From Pseudomonadota bacterium (lineage in GTDB: Bacteria > Desulfobacterota > Syntrophia > Syntrophales > UBA5619), in NCBI GenBank assembly GCA_018827585.1, contig JAHJXP010000032.1, positions 1 to 8,004 of the forward strand: a stretch of 8,004 bases of DNA, in the 5' to 3' direction. Positions 1 to 5,687 of this stretch are shown piece by piece. The position numbers and the translations under genes were made by a program. The first letter of the stretch is position 1. Every line of letters begins with the position of its first letter. The notes beneath the pieces were generated by a model. That model was given only the letters and a program-made list of their open reading frames with translations. It was not told the DNA's origin and searched no databases.

Positions 1-139
1 CATCCCTCGTCGTTGCAGCGTACGCCAAAGTACGCCTCACTCCTCGGGATTCGCGCGCCTTGCCTGCGGAGCTTTTTACGAAGCCGCCCCAAATTCAAGG
101 CTTTTGAGACTTTTTATGAGTTAAGCAAAGGAGGTCCGC
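1..139. other. Upstream region of the GAPDH gene with repeat-end motifs
   Basis: No gene is supported here; the open frame starting at 13 runs into GAPDH in another frame and has no family features. Two copies of an end motif shared with the intergenic elements further right are visible: CTTTTTACGAAGCCG at 72-86 and GACTTTTTATGAG at 108-120. Compare GACTTTTTACGGAGGCGTCA at 4386-4405. The segment therefore looks like the end of one or two degenerate repeat elements lying just upstream of GAPDH. I could not find a convincing -35/-10 pair, so the GAPDH promoter may lie left of the window or be unorthodox. Confidence 0.4.
128..135 (+). promoter_or_regulatory. Strong Shine-Dalgarno site of GAPDH
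   Basis: AAGGAGGT is almost fully complementary to the 16S rRNA 3' end and sits four bases before the ATG at 140. It fixes that start codon and predicts efficient translation, as expected for a central metabolic enzyme. Confidence 0.85.
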
Positions 140-1153
140 ATGATTCGCCTGGGCATCAACGGTTTTGGCCGGATCGGACGGCAGGTCCTCAAGGCCGTCC
201 TTTCCCGATACCCCGAATCCCTTCAGGTCGTGGCGGTCAATGATCTCTTCGATGTGGAGACGAACGCCCACCTGTTCAAATACGACACCAACTACGGCCG
301 CTTTCCGGGCGAGGTCGGCGTCAGGAAGGACAGTTTCATCATCAACGGTAAGCCCATCAGGAGCCTGTCCTTCCGCGATCCCGCCTCCATTCCCTGGGAC
401 GACGAAGGGGTCGATGTCGTCATCGAGAGCACTGGTCTCTTCCTGACCGGCCCGAAGGCCGCCGCGCACCTCCAGGCCGGGGCGAAGAAGGTGATCATCA
501 CCGCCCCTGCCAAGGAGGAGGACCTGACGGTCGTGATGGGCGTCAACCACACAAGCTACCGGCCGCGGAAGCATCACATCGTCTCCAACGCCTCCTGCAC
601 GACGAATTGTCTTGCCCCCCCGGTGATGGTCGTCCACAAGGCCTTCGGCATCGAGAAGGGGATGATGACGACGGTCCACTCCTACACGAACGACCAGCGC
701 ATCCTCGATCTTCCCCACAAGGACCTCCGGCGCGCCCGGGCGGCGGCGATGAACATCATCCCTACGACCACCGGCGCGGCCAAAGCCCTCGCCCTGGTCA
801 TCCCGGATATGGCCGGCCGGTTCGACGGCTATTCGCTCCGCGTGCCGACCCCGACGGTTTCCGTCGTCGATTTCACGGCCGAGCTCAGGACCAAAACGAC
901 GACGGAGGAACTCCGGGCGGTACTCGCAAATGCCGCGAAGAAACAACTCAAGGGGATCATGGCCTGCGAAGAAGCCCCCCTGGTTTCGATGGATTTCAAG
1001 GGGGACGCCCACTCCTCCATCGTGGATGTCGAGTTCACCCAGGTGCTCAAAGACAATATGGCCAAGGTCGTGGCCTGGTACGACAACGAGTGGGGCTACT
1101 CCTGCCGGGTGGCGGATCTGGCAAGATACATGGCGGAGAAGGGCCTTGGGTAG
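140..1153 (+). CDS. gap: Type I glyceraldehyde-3-phosphate dehydrogenase
   Basis: This cytoplasmic enzyme reversibly converts glyceraldehyde 3-phosphate, NAD+ and phosphate to 1,3-bisphosphoglycerate in glycolysis and gluconeogenesis. The 337-residue product has the usual full length. Visible features are the N-terminal Rossmann motif NGFGRIGR (residues 7-14), an acidic residue after the second strand (ND at 34-35, consistent with NAD binding), the active-site signature ASCTTNC with catalytic Cys153, the partner His180 in HSYTNDQ, and the C-terminal WYDNEWGYS segment (313-321). The segment LDLPHKDLRRAR (189-200) also matches bacterial GapA proteins. The ATG follows a strong Shine-Dalgarno. 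The next gene begins only 7 bases after the stop, so the two are probably co-transcribed, although the neighbour is a regulator rather than another glycolytic gene such as pgk. NAD rather than NADP use is inferred from the motif only. Confidence 0.97.
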   Translation: MIRLGINGFGRIGRQVLKAVLSRYPESLQVVAVNDLFDVETNAHLFKYDTNYGRFPGEVGVRKDSFIINGKPIRSLSFRDPASIPWDDEGVDVVIESTGLFLTGPKAAAHLQAGAKKVIITAPAKEEDLTVVMGVNHTSYRPRKHHIVSNASCTTNCLAPPVMVVHKAFGIEKGMMTTVHSYTNDQRILDLPHKDLRRARAAAMNIIPTTTGAAKALALVIPDMAGRFDGYSLRVPTPTVSVVDFTAELRTKTTTEELRAVLANAAKKQLKGIMACEEAPLVSMDFKGDAHSSIVDVEFTQVLKDNMAKVVAWYDNEWGYSCRVADLARYMAEKGLG

Positions 1154-1160
1154 AGACGGT

Positions 1161-2495
1161 GTGAAGGTCCGGATACTGGTGATCGACGACGACGAGGTGG
1201 CCTGCGAGTTTCTCCAGGAGGCGCTCCTGCGCGTCGGCTATGAGGTCGATGTCTTCACCTCCGCGCGGGAGGCCCTGAAGGAGGACCTTGCCCGCTATGA
1301 TATGCTCCTGTCGGACATCCGGATGCCGGATATCGACGGCCTCGAATTCCTCCGCCGGGTGCACGAGAAGTGGCCGGCGCTGCCCGTGATCCTGATGACG
1401 GCCTTCGGTTCGCTGGAGACGACGATGGAGGCCCTGCGGCTGGGGGCCTGGGACTATATCAGCAAGCCCTTCCCGCCGGAGGCGATCCGCGCGATGGTGC
1501 AGAAGGTGCTCGAGGTCCGGGAACTCAGGCAGCTCCGGGCCCGGGGGGCGGAGGAGATCGAGGAAGAGCCCCATTTCATCGGGTCGTCGGCGGTGATGGT
1601 GGATTTCTACAAGCAGATCGCGCGGGTGGCCGACGCATCCGCGAGCGTCCTGATCAGCGGGGAGAGCGGGACAGGGAAGGAGCTGACGGCCCGTTCCCTC
1701 CACCACTTGAGCGGGCGGCGCGGCAAACCTTTTGTGGCGGTCAACTGCGGCGCCATCCCGGAGACCCTTTTGGAATCGGAACTTTTCGGCTACGAGAAGG
1801 GGGCCTTCACCGGGGCTGATCGCCTGCATGCGGGGCTCCTGGAGACGGCCCAGCACGGGACCGTTTTTCTGGACGAGATCACCGAAATGTCGCCGGCGCT
1901 CCAGGGGAAGCTCCTGCGCTTCATGCAGAACGGGGAGGTCAGGCGGCTGGGCGGTCACGAGGCGAGGCAGGTGAGCGTCCGGGTGGTGGCGGCGGCCAAC
2001 CGGGACATCGATGGGGAGGCGAAGGCAGGCCGGTTCCGGTCCGATCTCCTGTACCGCTTCGTCGTCCGCCTCCATGTGCCGCCGCTTCGGGCCCACAAGG
2101 AGGACCTCCCGCAGCTCATCGAATCCTTCCTGAAGAAATGGGGGTATCCCACGGTGCGCATTTCCGACGAGGCGATGGAACTGTTGATGTCCTACGATTG
2201 GCCGGGAAATGTACGCGAACTGGAAAATGTTCTGCGCCAGACCTTGCTCCTGTCCCCCTTCGCCGTGATACTTCCCGAAAACCTCCCGGAAAAGCTCCGG
2301 GGAATCCGCGGTGCGGAAGAGTCCCTCCTGACGCCTCTCGAAACGGCGGAATGCCAGCAGATTCTCCAGGCCCTGGAGAGCGCCGCCTGGAATCAAAGCC
2401 GGGCCGCCCAGCGGCTGGGAATCGACCGTAAGACCCTGCGGACCAAGATCCAACGTTACGGGCTGGTGAAATACCCGAAAGCGAATTTTTCATAA
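1161..2495 (+). CDS. NtrC-family sigma-54-dependent response regulator
   Basis: A 444-residue DNA-binding activator of the NtrC/ZraR type: phosphorylation of the receiver domain permits AAA+ ATPase work on RNA polymerase carrying sigma-54. The receiver spans about residues 3-118, with the acidic pocket DDD at 9-11, phosphoacceptor Asp52 (SDIRMP), Thr80 and Lys102. The AAA+ domain spans about 138-370, with Walker A GESGTGKE (167-174), the sigma-54 contact loop GAFTGA (214-219) intact, Walker B GTVFLDEI (233-240), arginine fingers near FRSDLLYR (292-299) and WPGNVREL (347-354). A Fis-type helix-turn-helix lies at about 396-434. All key residues are present, so it should be functional. The start is taken as GTG at 1161 because the receiver begins right there; any upstream start in this frame would overlap GAPDH by some 220 bases. 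No good Shine-Dalgarno precedes it, suggesting translational coupling to GAPDH. A convergent kinase gene lies 144 bases away and is a plausible partner. Confidence 0.95.
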   Translation: MKVRILVIDDDEVACEFLQEALLRVGYEVDVFTSAREALKEDLARYDMLLSDIRMPDIDGLEFLRRVHEKWPALPVILMTAFGSLETTMEALRLGAWDYISKPFPPEAIRAMVQKVLEVRELRQLRARGAEEIEEEPHFIGSSAVMVDFYKQIARVADASASVLISGESGTGKELTARSLHHLSGRRGKPFVAVNCGAIPETLLESELFGYEKGAFTGADRLHAGLLETAQHGTVFLDEITEMSPALQGKLLRFMQNGEVRRLGGHEARQVSVRVVAAANRDIDGEAKAGRFRSDLLYRFVVRLHVPPLRAHKEDLPQLIESFLKKWGYPTVRISDEAMELLMSYDWPGNVRELENVLRQTLLLSPFAVILPENLPEKLRGIRGAEESLLTPLETAECQQILQALESAAWNQSRAAQRLGIDRKTLRTKIQRYGLVKYPKANFS

Positions 2496-2504
2496 AAGCC
2501 CCGC

Positions 2505-2529
2505 CCCGGCAAGCATCTCTTCTGCCGGG
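2505..2529. terminator. Hairpin after the response regulator
   Basis: CCCGGCA (2505-2511) and TGCCGGG (2523-2529) form a perfect 7-bp stem with an 11-base loop, ten bases after the regulator's stop. No T-run follows on the plus strand. On the minus strand the stem is followed, after a GC-rich stretch, by TTTT. It may help stop or stabilise transcripts, but alone it is a weak intrinsic terminator. Confidence 0.4.
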
Positions 2530-2543
2530 ACGCCTCCCATTAC

Positions 2544-2639
2544 GGATGTTCTCGCGAAAAGTCGGTAAAGACTTAAATTGGGGGCTGTTTTGCAAAAAGT
2601 TACCCTGCGAAAGCAGGGGGATTTTCTACGAAGCCGTCA
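2544..2639. repeat. Degenerate copy of the intergenic inverted-repeat element
   Basis: The left end (2544-2563, containing CTCGCGAAAAGTC) matches the left end of the 4249-4405 element at 14 of 20 positions. The right end (2620-2639, GATTTTCTACGAAGCCGTCA) matches its right end at 16 of 20. The two ends face each other as terminal inverted repeats around about 96 bp. The interior is unrelated to the longer copy and contains the bidirectional terminator hairpin. The right end abuts the stop codon of the histidine kinase gene exactly. Homology is inferred from the ends only. Confidence 0.45.
2596..2625. terminator. Bidirectional intrinsic terminator between converging genes
   Basis: CCCTGC-GAAA-GCAGGG (2603-2618) is a perfect stem closed by a GNRA tetraloop. 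After one A/G mismatch the flanks continue to pair (AAAAGTT at left, GATTTT at right). Read on the plus strand the hairpin ends in GGATTTT. Read on the minus strand it is followed by TAACTTTTTG. It lies 108-123 bases after the regulator's stop and 22-37 bases after the kinase's stop, so it can serve both transcripts. Confidence 0.75.
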
Positions 2640-4139
2640 TTACTCCGCCGCGGGAAGATGGAGGGCGGCCTCCGTTCCTTCGCCTGGCCGGCTCCTGATC
2701 TCGAAGCGTCCCCCGTGCATCTTGACGATGTCCTGGACGATGGCCAGTCCCAGACCCCGCAGGCCTTCCGTCTGATGCGTGCTGAAGAACGGTTCACAGA
2801 CCCTCTCCATCAGCTCCGGCTCGATGCCGACGCCGGTGTCCGCAACGGTAATGGAAACCTCCCGCCTCGCCATGTCGGCCTGTGAGGAAACCGTGATCCG
2901 GCCTTCTGCCGGCATCGCCTCCCGGGCGTTCTGGATCAGGTTGAACAGGGCGGTCTGTATCCGGTGGCGGTCCGCATGGATTTCCGGGAGCCGCTCGGCG
3001 TGTTCCACCATCAGCGCGATGTCCGTTTTCTCCAGGAGGGGCTCGACGAGGGAGAGGGTTTCATTCAGGAGTTCCCGGACCTTTATCGTCTCAAAATGGG
3101 CCTCCGGCGGACGTGTCGCGCGGCGAACATTCTGGATGACGGTGTTGAGACGCTGCGTCTGCTGCACGATCAGATCCAGCTTGCGGGCGACGTCCGGCGG
3201 CCAGCCTTCCCTCTCCAGAAGGAGGCTCGCCAGGCCGGCGATGGAATGGAGCGGCGTCCCCAGGTCGTGGGCCAGCGTGGCGGTCAGGTATCCCAGGGCG
3301 GTGAGCTGCTGGAGCTGGTTGACCTGCTTCTGGAGTTCGACCGCCCTGCTGGTCGCCTCCCGGACGCGATCCTCCAGCGACCGCGTCAGTTCCTCATTTC
3401 TTGCCAGGACCTGTTCGATCTCGGCGGCCATGGAGTTGAAGTGCTCGGCCAGGTGCCCCCATTCGTCCCGACGGTTTAACGGGATTCGCTTGACATATTG
3501 TCCCATCTGAAATTCATCGATGGTCCGGATGATGATGCCGAGCGGCCGGCCGATCAGCCAGCGGTAACTGACGGCAAGGACCAGGAGAATGATCAGCAGG
3601 AGCCAGATGGTGCTGATGACGAGTTGGTGCTGGGCGCTGGAGAGGATTTCCGCGTTCGACCGGCTGAAGTTGATCACCCCCACGACGAACTGCGTCGCAT
3701 GGGGCTTCCCGGATGTGACGGGATAGAGCAATCCAACGGCGGGGCCGTCATCGATCGTCAGGCGGAAGTATTGGGGTTTGCGGGAGGCCGCTACGGAACC
3801 GACAAGGCTCTCCGTCCATTCGTAACGGACGCGGCTTGCACCGGCGATGTATTCGATATAGTCGATGTCGTAATTGGCGACGGTGAAAATATCGATGCGG
3901 GCGAGGCGACCATCGGTCTGTATCTGTTCCTTGAGGCTGGTGTCAAGGGTGGAGAGCCCTCGCCCGGTCGGAAAATGCTGATAATAGGTGCTGACGGTCT
4001 CCGCGACGCCGGAGAGGCGCTTCGCCTGTTGTTCCACCAGGATCTGATCCAACGCCTCGATCTGAACCCATCCCCAAACGGCCATCGTAACGGCCATTCC
4101 CACAATCGTCAGGATCATCAGGCGTATACGAACACTCAT
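2640..4139 (-). CDS. Membrane sensor histidine kinase (HAMP, HisKA, HATPase)
   Basis: A 499-residue two-component sensor in the inner membrane that autophosphorylates on His and passes the phosphate to a response regulator. It shows an N-terminal membrane helix (about residues 7-25), a periplasmic sensor region of about 145 residues that I do not recognise, a second helix (about 173-191), a HAMP linker (about 195-250) and a short coiled coil (about 248-280). The dimerisation/phosphoacceptor helix has His291 in AHDLGTPL. The ATPase domain has an N-box (NLIQNAREA, 400-408), G1 (DTGVG, 434-438), F-box (EPFFSTH, 449-455) and G2 (RGLGLAI, 461-467). The H-box is HD-L-G-T-P rather than the commoner HE-x-R-x-P, as in several NtrB/PilS-like kinases. 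It converges with the NtrC-type regulator, an argument for pairing. The start ATG has a modest GGGGA upstream. Confidence 0.93.
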   Translation of the reverse strand: MSVRIRLMILTIVGMAVTMAVWGWVQIEALDQILVEQQAKRLSGVAETVSTYYQHFPTGRGLSTLDTSLKEQIQTDGRLARIDIFTVANYDIDYIEYIAGASRVRYEWTESLVGSVAASRKPQYFRLTIDDGPAVGLLYPVTSGKPHATQFVVGVINFSRSNAEILSSAQHQLVISTIWLLLIILLVLAVSYRWLIGRPLGIIIRTIDEFQMGQYVKRIPLNRRDEWGHLAEHFNSMAAEIEQVLARNEELTRSLEDRVREATSRAVELQKQVNQLQQLTALGYLTATLAHDLGTPLHSIAGLASLLLEREGWPPDVARKLDLIVQQTQRLNTVIQNVRRATRPPEAHFETIKVRELLNETLSLVEPLLEKTDIALMVEHAERLPEIHADRHRIQTALFNLIQNAREAMPAEGRITVSSQADMARREVSITVADTGVGIEPELMERVCEPFFSTHQTEGLRGLGLAIVQDIVKMHGGRFEIRSRPGEGTEAALHLPAAE

Positions 4140-4194
4140 GGATCATTCCCCAGGCCGGGCATATCCGGGAGCCCAGTTTGTTGCCCTTGCCGCC

Positions 4195-4223
4195 ATTATA
4201 TGGCAGATCAGTGGAAAAATGCA
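4195..4223 (-). promoter_or_regulatory. Candidate sigma-70 promoter of the histidine kinase
   Basis: On the minus strand a perfect -10 box TATAAT lies at 4200-4195, about 55 bases before the kinase ATG. With a 17-base spacer the -35 position (4223-4218) reads TGCATT, a poor match. The -10 is good and well placed; the weak -35 implies low activity or help from an activator. Confidence 0.5.
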
Positions 4224-4248
4224 CGGCTTGAATCGCGGGCAACATGTT

Positions 4249-4405
4249 TGACGACCTCGTAAAAAGTCAAAAAACATTCTTTCTGTCATTCTGAGCACAT
4301 TCGCTACGCTCAGTGTAAACTCCGCGAAGAATCTAATATCATTAGAGATTCTTCGGAGCAAATGCTCCTCAGAATGACGAATTGGGACTTTTTACGGAGG
4401 CGTCA
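4249..4405. repeat. 157-bp MITE-like palindromic element
   Basis: The ends TGACGACCTCGTAAAAAGTC (4249-4268) and GACTTTTTACGGAGGCGTCA (4386-4405) are inverted repeats matching at 17 of 20 positions. Inside is a second set of arms, GTCATTCTGAG (4285-4295) with CTCAGAATGAC (4368-4378), and at the centre CGAAGAATCT (4325-4334) with AGATTCTTCG (4346-4355). The whole element can fold into one long imperfect hairpin and codes for nothing. The CATTCTGAG...GAAGAATCT core resembles short palindromic repeats that I recall from many environmental genomes. No transposase and no clear target-site duplication were seen. A related degenerate copy is at 2544-2639. Confidence 0.75.
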
Positions 4406-4521
4406 TATTTGAGCGCATTGGGAAGGATTGTTAACCCCGGGGAGTGACGGGGCAGGATGTTCAAAAGGAAATGACACCTTCCAGCGCCGCAAAGCAGGCG
4501 AAGATTTCTGCGTAAAGCAAG
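4406..4521. other. Non-coding spacer with short direct repeats
   Basis: No gene supported. The sequence CGCAAAGCAGG occurs at 4488-4498 and again at 4549-4559, with a degenerate CGTAAAGCAAGG between them (4511-4522). This is probably residual repeat sequence beyond the end of the secreted-protein gene. I see no promoter or RNA here. Confidence 0.3.
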
Positions 4522-4549
4522 GGGGTGCGGGGACGAATCCCCGCACCCC
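4522..4549 (-). terminator. Strong GC hairpin, likely terminator of the secreted-protein operon
   Basis: GGGGTGCGGGG (4522-4532) and CCCCGCACCCC (4539-4549) form a perfect 11-bp stem with a 6-base loop. It lies about 30 bases after the stop of the minus-strand gene ending at 4578. On the minus strand it is followed by CCTTGCTTT, a broken T-run, so termination is likely but possibly not complete. Confidence 0.6.
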
Positions 4550-4577
4550 GCAAAGCAGGTTATCCCGGGAAAAAGGA

Positions 4578-5111
4578 TTACTTCTTCGCCGGAGCAGCCG
4601 GAGTCGCCGGAGTCGCCGGGGTAGCCGGGGTAGCCGGGGTAGCCGGAGTAGCGGCGCCTTCCTTCTTCGCCTCGGCCTTCTTCGCGTCTTTCTTCACGTC
4701 CTTCTTCGCCTTCTTTTCGGCCGTTTTCTTGGCCGGCGCCACCCTGATCAGGATGTTTTGACCGTCCTTTTCGAGATAGCTGACTTTGATCTGATCGCCC
4801 ACCTTAATATCGGTGAGAGACTTCTCCAAGGAAAACTCCATTGTTTCCGCCTTTCCCTTCAGAGTCCGCTCGATCTTCAGGACCTTGTCGGATACCGCCA
4901 GCACCTTGCCTGCCGTGCTCATTTCAGCGGCCTTCTTCTCGGCCGTCTTGGCCTTCTTTTCTTCCTTGGCTTCCGCCTTTGCAGGCTCGGCCTTTACGGC
5001 GGGGGTCGCCGGCGTCGCCGGGGCGGCAGGCGCCTTCTTCTCGGCGGCGATGGCGGACGTGCAGAACAGGAAGATCAGACCAACGACCAGTACCATGAAA
5101 CGTTTCATCAT
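4578..5111 (-). CDS. Small secreted Ala/Lys/Pro-rich protein (paralogue A)
   Basis: Family not firmly recognised. The 177-residue product has a Sec signal peptide (residues 1 to about 22, A-I-A before the likely cut). A low-complexity Ala/Lys/Pro/Glu stretch (24-63) follows, then a compact core (about 67-131) rich in alternating hydrophobic residues with VGDQIKVSY near 104-112. The tail is Lys-rich, ending in a run of T-P-A repeats and PAKK. The core's beta-rich pattern recalls small OB-fold or DUF5666-like periplasmic domains; this is an impression only. The core matches paralogue B at about 46 of 65 positions. The T-P-A run is encoded by a 9-bp tandem repeat. The basic tail suggests binding to an anionic polymer such as cell wall or lipopolysaccharide, which is speculative. 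GGAGG lies 6 bases before ATG 5111 and 9 before the adjacent ATG 5108, so either may be used. It is likely in one operon with B. Confidence 0.8.
   Translation of the reverse strand: MMKRFMVLVVGLIFLFCTSAIAAEKKAPAAPATPATPAVKAEPAKAEAKEEKKAKTAEKKAAEMSTAGKVLAVSDKVLKIERTLKGKAETMEFSLEKSLTDIKVGDQIKVSYLEKDGQNILIRVAPAKKTAEKKAKKDVKKDAKKAEAKKEGAATPATPATPATPATPATPAAPAKK
4588..4650 (-). repeat. 9-bp tandem repeat, about 7 units, within coding sequence
   Basis: Seven consecutive 9-base units of the form GCCGGRGTM on the plus strand (three are identical GCCGGGGTA, two GCCGGAGTC) encode the T-P-A run at the C-terminus of paralogue A. The period is a multiple of three, so gain or loss of units keeps the reading frame. 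Confidence 0.85.
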
Positions 5112-5116
5112 AAACT

Positions 5117-5126
5117 ACCTCCTCAT
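5117..5126 (-). promoter_or_regulatory. Shine-Dalgarno site of paralogue A
   Basis: GAGGAGGT on the minus strand lies just upstream of two adjacent ATG codons (5111 and 5108) and supports this start region against any internal one. Confidence 0.75.
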
Positions 5127-5140
5127 TTTTAATTGTTTTT

Positions 5141-5186
5141 GCGGTTCCCTTTCCGATCGGCCGGTGACCGGCGATCACGGAACCGC
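5141..5186 (-). promoter_or_regulatory. Long RNA hairpin in the leader between the two paralogues
   Basis: GCGGTTCC (5141-5148) and GGAACCGC (5179-5186) form a perfect 8-bp outer stem. Inside it GATCG (5155-5159) pairs with CGATC (5172-5176), and CCGG (5161-5164) pairs with CCGG (5168-5171) around a TGA loop. On the minus strand it is followed by A-rich, not T-rich, sequence, so it does not look like a terminator. It sits about 15 bases before the Shine-Dalgarno of paralogue A and could stabilise or attenuate the downstream message, or be a DNA operator. Confidence 0.5.
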
Positions 5187-5229
5187 CCATTATTACCTGC
5201 ACCAGACCTGGCGAAGGGTAAAAACATCT

Positions 5230-5628
5230 TTACAACTCTATTTTATCCACCGGCGCCGCTTTTGTCGCGACCGGTTTGGCCTCCTTCGGGACCTCTTTCT
5301 TGGTATTCTGAACGGCCGTCTTTTTGGCCGGCGCCGTGCGGAGCAAGACATTCCGGCCTTCCTTTATCAGGTAGCTGACCTTGATTTGATCCCCCACCGC
5401 GATATTGAGGAAAGGTTTCTCCATGAAAAATTCCATGGTTTCCGTCTTCCCCTTCAGGGTACGTTCGATCTTCAGGACGGAATCGGAGATCTCGGTCACC
5501 CGGCCGGCGGCGTTCATCTCCGGTATCCGGGGGGGGGTGGGCGCGGCAGCGGGCTGCTTTCCCGCGGCAAAGGCCAAGGTATAACTCAGGAGCATCAAGA
5601 CCGCCGCTCCTGTCAGAAATCGTTTCAT
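5230..5628 (-). CDS. Small secreted protein (paralogue B)
   Basis: A 132-residue exported protein of unrecognised family, the upstream partner of paralogue A. It has a Sec signal peptide (residues 1 to about 21, A-F-A before the likely cut) and a short Ala/Pro linker (22-37). The shared core (about 41-105) includes VLKIERTLKGK and VGDQIKVSYL, and a short Lys/Ala tail follows without the T-P-A run. The core is about 71 percent identical to that of A by my alignment, so the pair arose by tandem duplication with the tails diverging. A run of nine C residues in the coding strand falls in the linker. There is no terminator after its stop and 118 bases separate it from A, so a common transcript is likely. 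A sigma-54 promoter match stands about 45-60 bases upstream of the ATG. An AAGGA-like Shine-Dalgarno is present. Confidence 0.8.
   Translation of the reverse strand: MKRFLTGAAVLMLLSYTLAFAAGKQPAAAPTPPRIPEMNAAGRVTEISDSVLKIERTLKGKTETMEFFMEKPFLNIAVGDQIKVSYLIKEGRNVLLRTAPAKKTAVQNTKKEVPKEAKPVATKAAPVDKIEL
5529..5537 (-). repeat. Nine-base homopolymer in paralogue B
   Basis: Nine G on the plus strand (nine C in the coding strand) lie in the codons for the Pro-rich linker right after the signal peptide. A one-base slip would shift the frame before the conserved core, so this could be a site of phase variation or simply of sequencing error. Confidence 0.7.
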
Positions 5629-5671
5629 AAACGCCTATCCTTCCCGCCGTTTAACCGGTCAGCATCTCCTT

Positions 5672-5687
5672 AGCAATATAGATGCCA
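5672..5687 (-). promoter_or_regulatory. Sigma-54 (-24/-12) promoter of the secreted-protein operon
   Basis: The minus strand reads TGGCATCTATATTGCT. The known sigma-54 consensus is TGGCAC-N5-TTGCW; only the last base of the first block differs and the GG-N10-GC spacing is exact. Transcription would begin about 12 bases beyond the GC, near 5661, giving a leader of about 33 bases before the ATG of paralogue B. An inverted repeat GCATCT/AGATGC (5662-5667, 5680-5685) overlaps the site. The sigma-54 activator encoded at 1161-2495 is an obvious candidate regulator, though this is inferred from proximity. Confidence 0.72.

Noticed and set aside
90..125. Sigma-70 promoter for GAPDH
   Set aside because: TTGAGA and TTTTTA/TATGAG fragments are present but spacings are wrong. 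They coincide with the repeat-end motifs.
95..1012. Long minus-strand open frame of 305 codons
   Set aside because: It is antisense to GAPDH, whose catalytic and cofactor motifs are all present. The translation is rich in Arg, Asp and Gly without family features, as expected from a shadow in GC-rich DNA.
1047..2453. Minus-strand open frame of 468 codons
   Set aside because: Antisense to the response regulator with its complete domain set; no recognisable domain in the translation.
4588..4650. Possible CRISPR-like repeat array
   Set aside because: The units are 9 bp, contiguous and in frame within a coding sequence, with no spacers.
5112..5229. Own promoter for paralogue A
   Set aside because: TAATAA-like boxes exist on the minus strand but no -35 at a proper spacing and no sigma-54 match. 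Co-transcription with B is simpler.
5652..5670. Leader peptide ATG-CTG-ACC-GGT-TAA before paralogue B
   Set aside because: The AAGGAG adjoins the ATG with no spacing and the frame is only four codons, so translation is unlikely.
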